Below, piece after piece: positions 63,336 through 64,000 of a DNA stretch of 64,000 bases. The stretch comes from Tidjanibacter massiliensis (GTDB taxonomy: Bacteria; Bacteroidota; Bacteroidia; Bacteroidales; Rikenellaceae). Location of the stretch: assembly GCF_900104605.1 (NCBI RefSeq), contig NZ_LT629960.1, forward strand, positions 1,798,001-1,862,000. Reading direction: 5' to 3'. A program made the translations under genes and the position numbers. The notes under the pieces are model-generated. The model was not told the origin of the DNA, made no database searches, and worked only from the letters and a program-made list of their open reading frames with translations. The number at the start of each line of letters is the position of its first letter. Within the stretch, counting starts at the first letter, position 1.

Positions 63336-63926
63336 TCAGACTTCCCGCCTCTCCTGCATGAATTCCGCAAAGCGGCGGACGGCGATGGCCCTGTGGCTGA
63401 TGGCGTTTTTCAGTCCGGCGGGCATCTGCGCGAAAGTCTCCGCGTAACCGTCGGGTATGAAGACCGGGTCGTATCCGAAACCCTCCCCGCCACGGGGCGA
63501 CTCCGCAATGGTTCCGTTCACAATCCCTTCGAAGGTATATTCCTGTCCGTCGAGTATCAATGCGACGACTGTCCGGAAACGGGCGCGGCGGTCGGAAACC
63601 CCTTCGAGGTTGTGCAGCAGAAGCCTCACGTTGGCTTCGAAGTCATGGCCTTCCGTAGCGTAACGCGCGGAGTGTACGCCCGGCGCACCGCCCAGCGCCG
63701 CAACTTCCAGACCGGTATCGTCGGCGAAACAGTCGGCACCGCTTCTCGCATGGACATAACGCACCTTCTGGAGCGCATTGCCCTCGATGGTGGGCTGTTC
63801 CTCCGGAATCTCCTCCGTAATACCTCGCTCGCGCAGCGTGACGAGCCTGTAACCGTCGCCGAGGATGGCTTTTACCTCCTCCAGCTTATGCGCATTGTTC
63901 GTAGCGAACAGAATCTCTCTCTGCAT
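63336..63926 (-). CDS. rdgB: XTP/dITP diphosphatase (RdgB/HAM1)
   Basis: House-cleaning pyrophosphatase that removes ITP, dITP and XTP. The 196 residues begin MQREILFATNNAHKLEEVKAIL, the nucleotide-binding signature, and contain FADDTGLEVAALGGAPGVHSARYA, GEGFGYDPVFIPDGY and SHRAIAVRRF, all invariant family segments. It starts 4 nt after the stop codon of the truncated gene at the right edge, so the two are probably translationally coupled. Confidence 0.96.
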   Translation of the reverse strand: MQREILFATNNAHKLEEVKAILGDGYRLVTLRERGITEEIPEEQPTIEGNALQKVRYVHARSGADCFADDTGLEVAALGGAPGVHSARYATEGHDFEANVRLLLHNLEGVSDRRARFRTVVALILDGQEYTFEGIVNGTIAESPRGGEGFGYDPVFIPDGYAETFAQMPAGLKNAISHRAIAVRRFAEFMQERREV

Positions 63927-63930
63927 GATG

Positions 63931-64000
63931 TTACTCTTCGCACTTGCGGTTCACTCTGAGCGACTCCGCCATGAGCTTTATCTTGTTGTCCGTATATATC
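63931..64000 (-). CDS. Partial CDS upstream of rdgB (3' end only)
   Basis: The last 22 codons of a minus-strand gene that enters from the right edge, ending ...TDNKIKLMAESLRVNRKCEE and a TAA at 63933-63931. The frame is open to the edge and the stop lies 4 nt before rdgB, as expected for operon genes. Too little is visible to name it. Confidence 0.6.
   Translation of the reverse strand, partial: IYTDNKIKLMAESLRVNRKCEE

Overview
The window looks like chromosome of a Bacteroidota gut anaerobe, most likely an Alistipes-type Rikenellaceae member. This is inferred from high GC (by eye well above 50%), the Bacteroidota promoter pattern (TTTG about 20 nt upstream of TAnnTTTG), many lipoproteins with BACON, DUF4837, DUF4369/TlpA and PorT-type domains, and an anaerobic [FeFe]-hydrogenase locus. 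I see no rRNA, tRNA, CRISPR array, prophage or insertion sequence.

1-8.7 kb: a BACON/propeller lipoprotein cut by the left edge (-), then uvrC, trxB, tag, a LuxE-type acyl-protein synthetase and a DUF4435 TOPRIM-like gene (+), then three small stress-type genes (-). 9.3-17.4 kb: a membrane-fused acyltransferase, a TPR-like secreted protein, guaB, guaA, gpsA (+), with ssb (-). 17.5-24.2 kb: lpxK-punA-ssb and panC-panD (-), a short-chain dehydrogenase (+), then efp, ubiX and a polysaccharide deacetylase (-).

24.4-37.0 kb: a DUF4837 lipoprotein, then an almost complete [FeFe]-hydrogenase locus: maturases hydE, hydG and hydF, interrupted by an AT-rich lipoprotein gene and a tandem pair of small secreted proteins; then a DRTGG protein overlapping a HATPase protein; then a 2Fe-2S ferredoxin-like subunit and hydB, hydA, hydC, ending at a strong terminator. 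The hydABC promoter carries an exact TTGTTA-N6-TAACAA palindrome over its -33 element, which matches the Rex (NADH/NAD+ sensor) box; a degenerate version sits in the same place at hydE. Together these suggest redox-controlled, NADH/ferredoxin-coupled H2 production.

37.3-43.8 kb: a tandemly duplicated two-gene cassette of surface lipoproteins (BACON+propeller followed by multi-BACON), with a 559-bp, about 99% identical patch that points to recent gene conversion. The left-edge gene is a third propeller paralogue. 43.9-49.7 kb (-): asd, a class A penicillin-binding protein, and an operon of a eukaryote-like steroid 5-alpha-reductase homologue with an Old Yellow Enzyme-type flavin reductase, a likely steroid or bile-acid A-ring reduction module.

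50.2-64.0 kb: PorT-like barrel and TlpA-like lipoprotein (+) facing a membrane-anchored AraC regulator (-), a Pr6Pr membrane protein (-), an FN3/EF-hand/LRR lipoprotein (+), lipA-lipB-recJ (+), then GtrA, uvrB, rdgB and the 3' end of an unidentified gene (-). Most transcription units have recognisable -7 elements about 20 nt upstream of the start codon and are separated by good hairpins.
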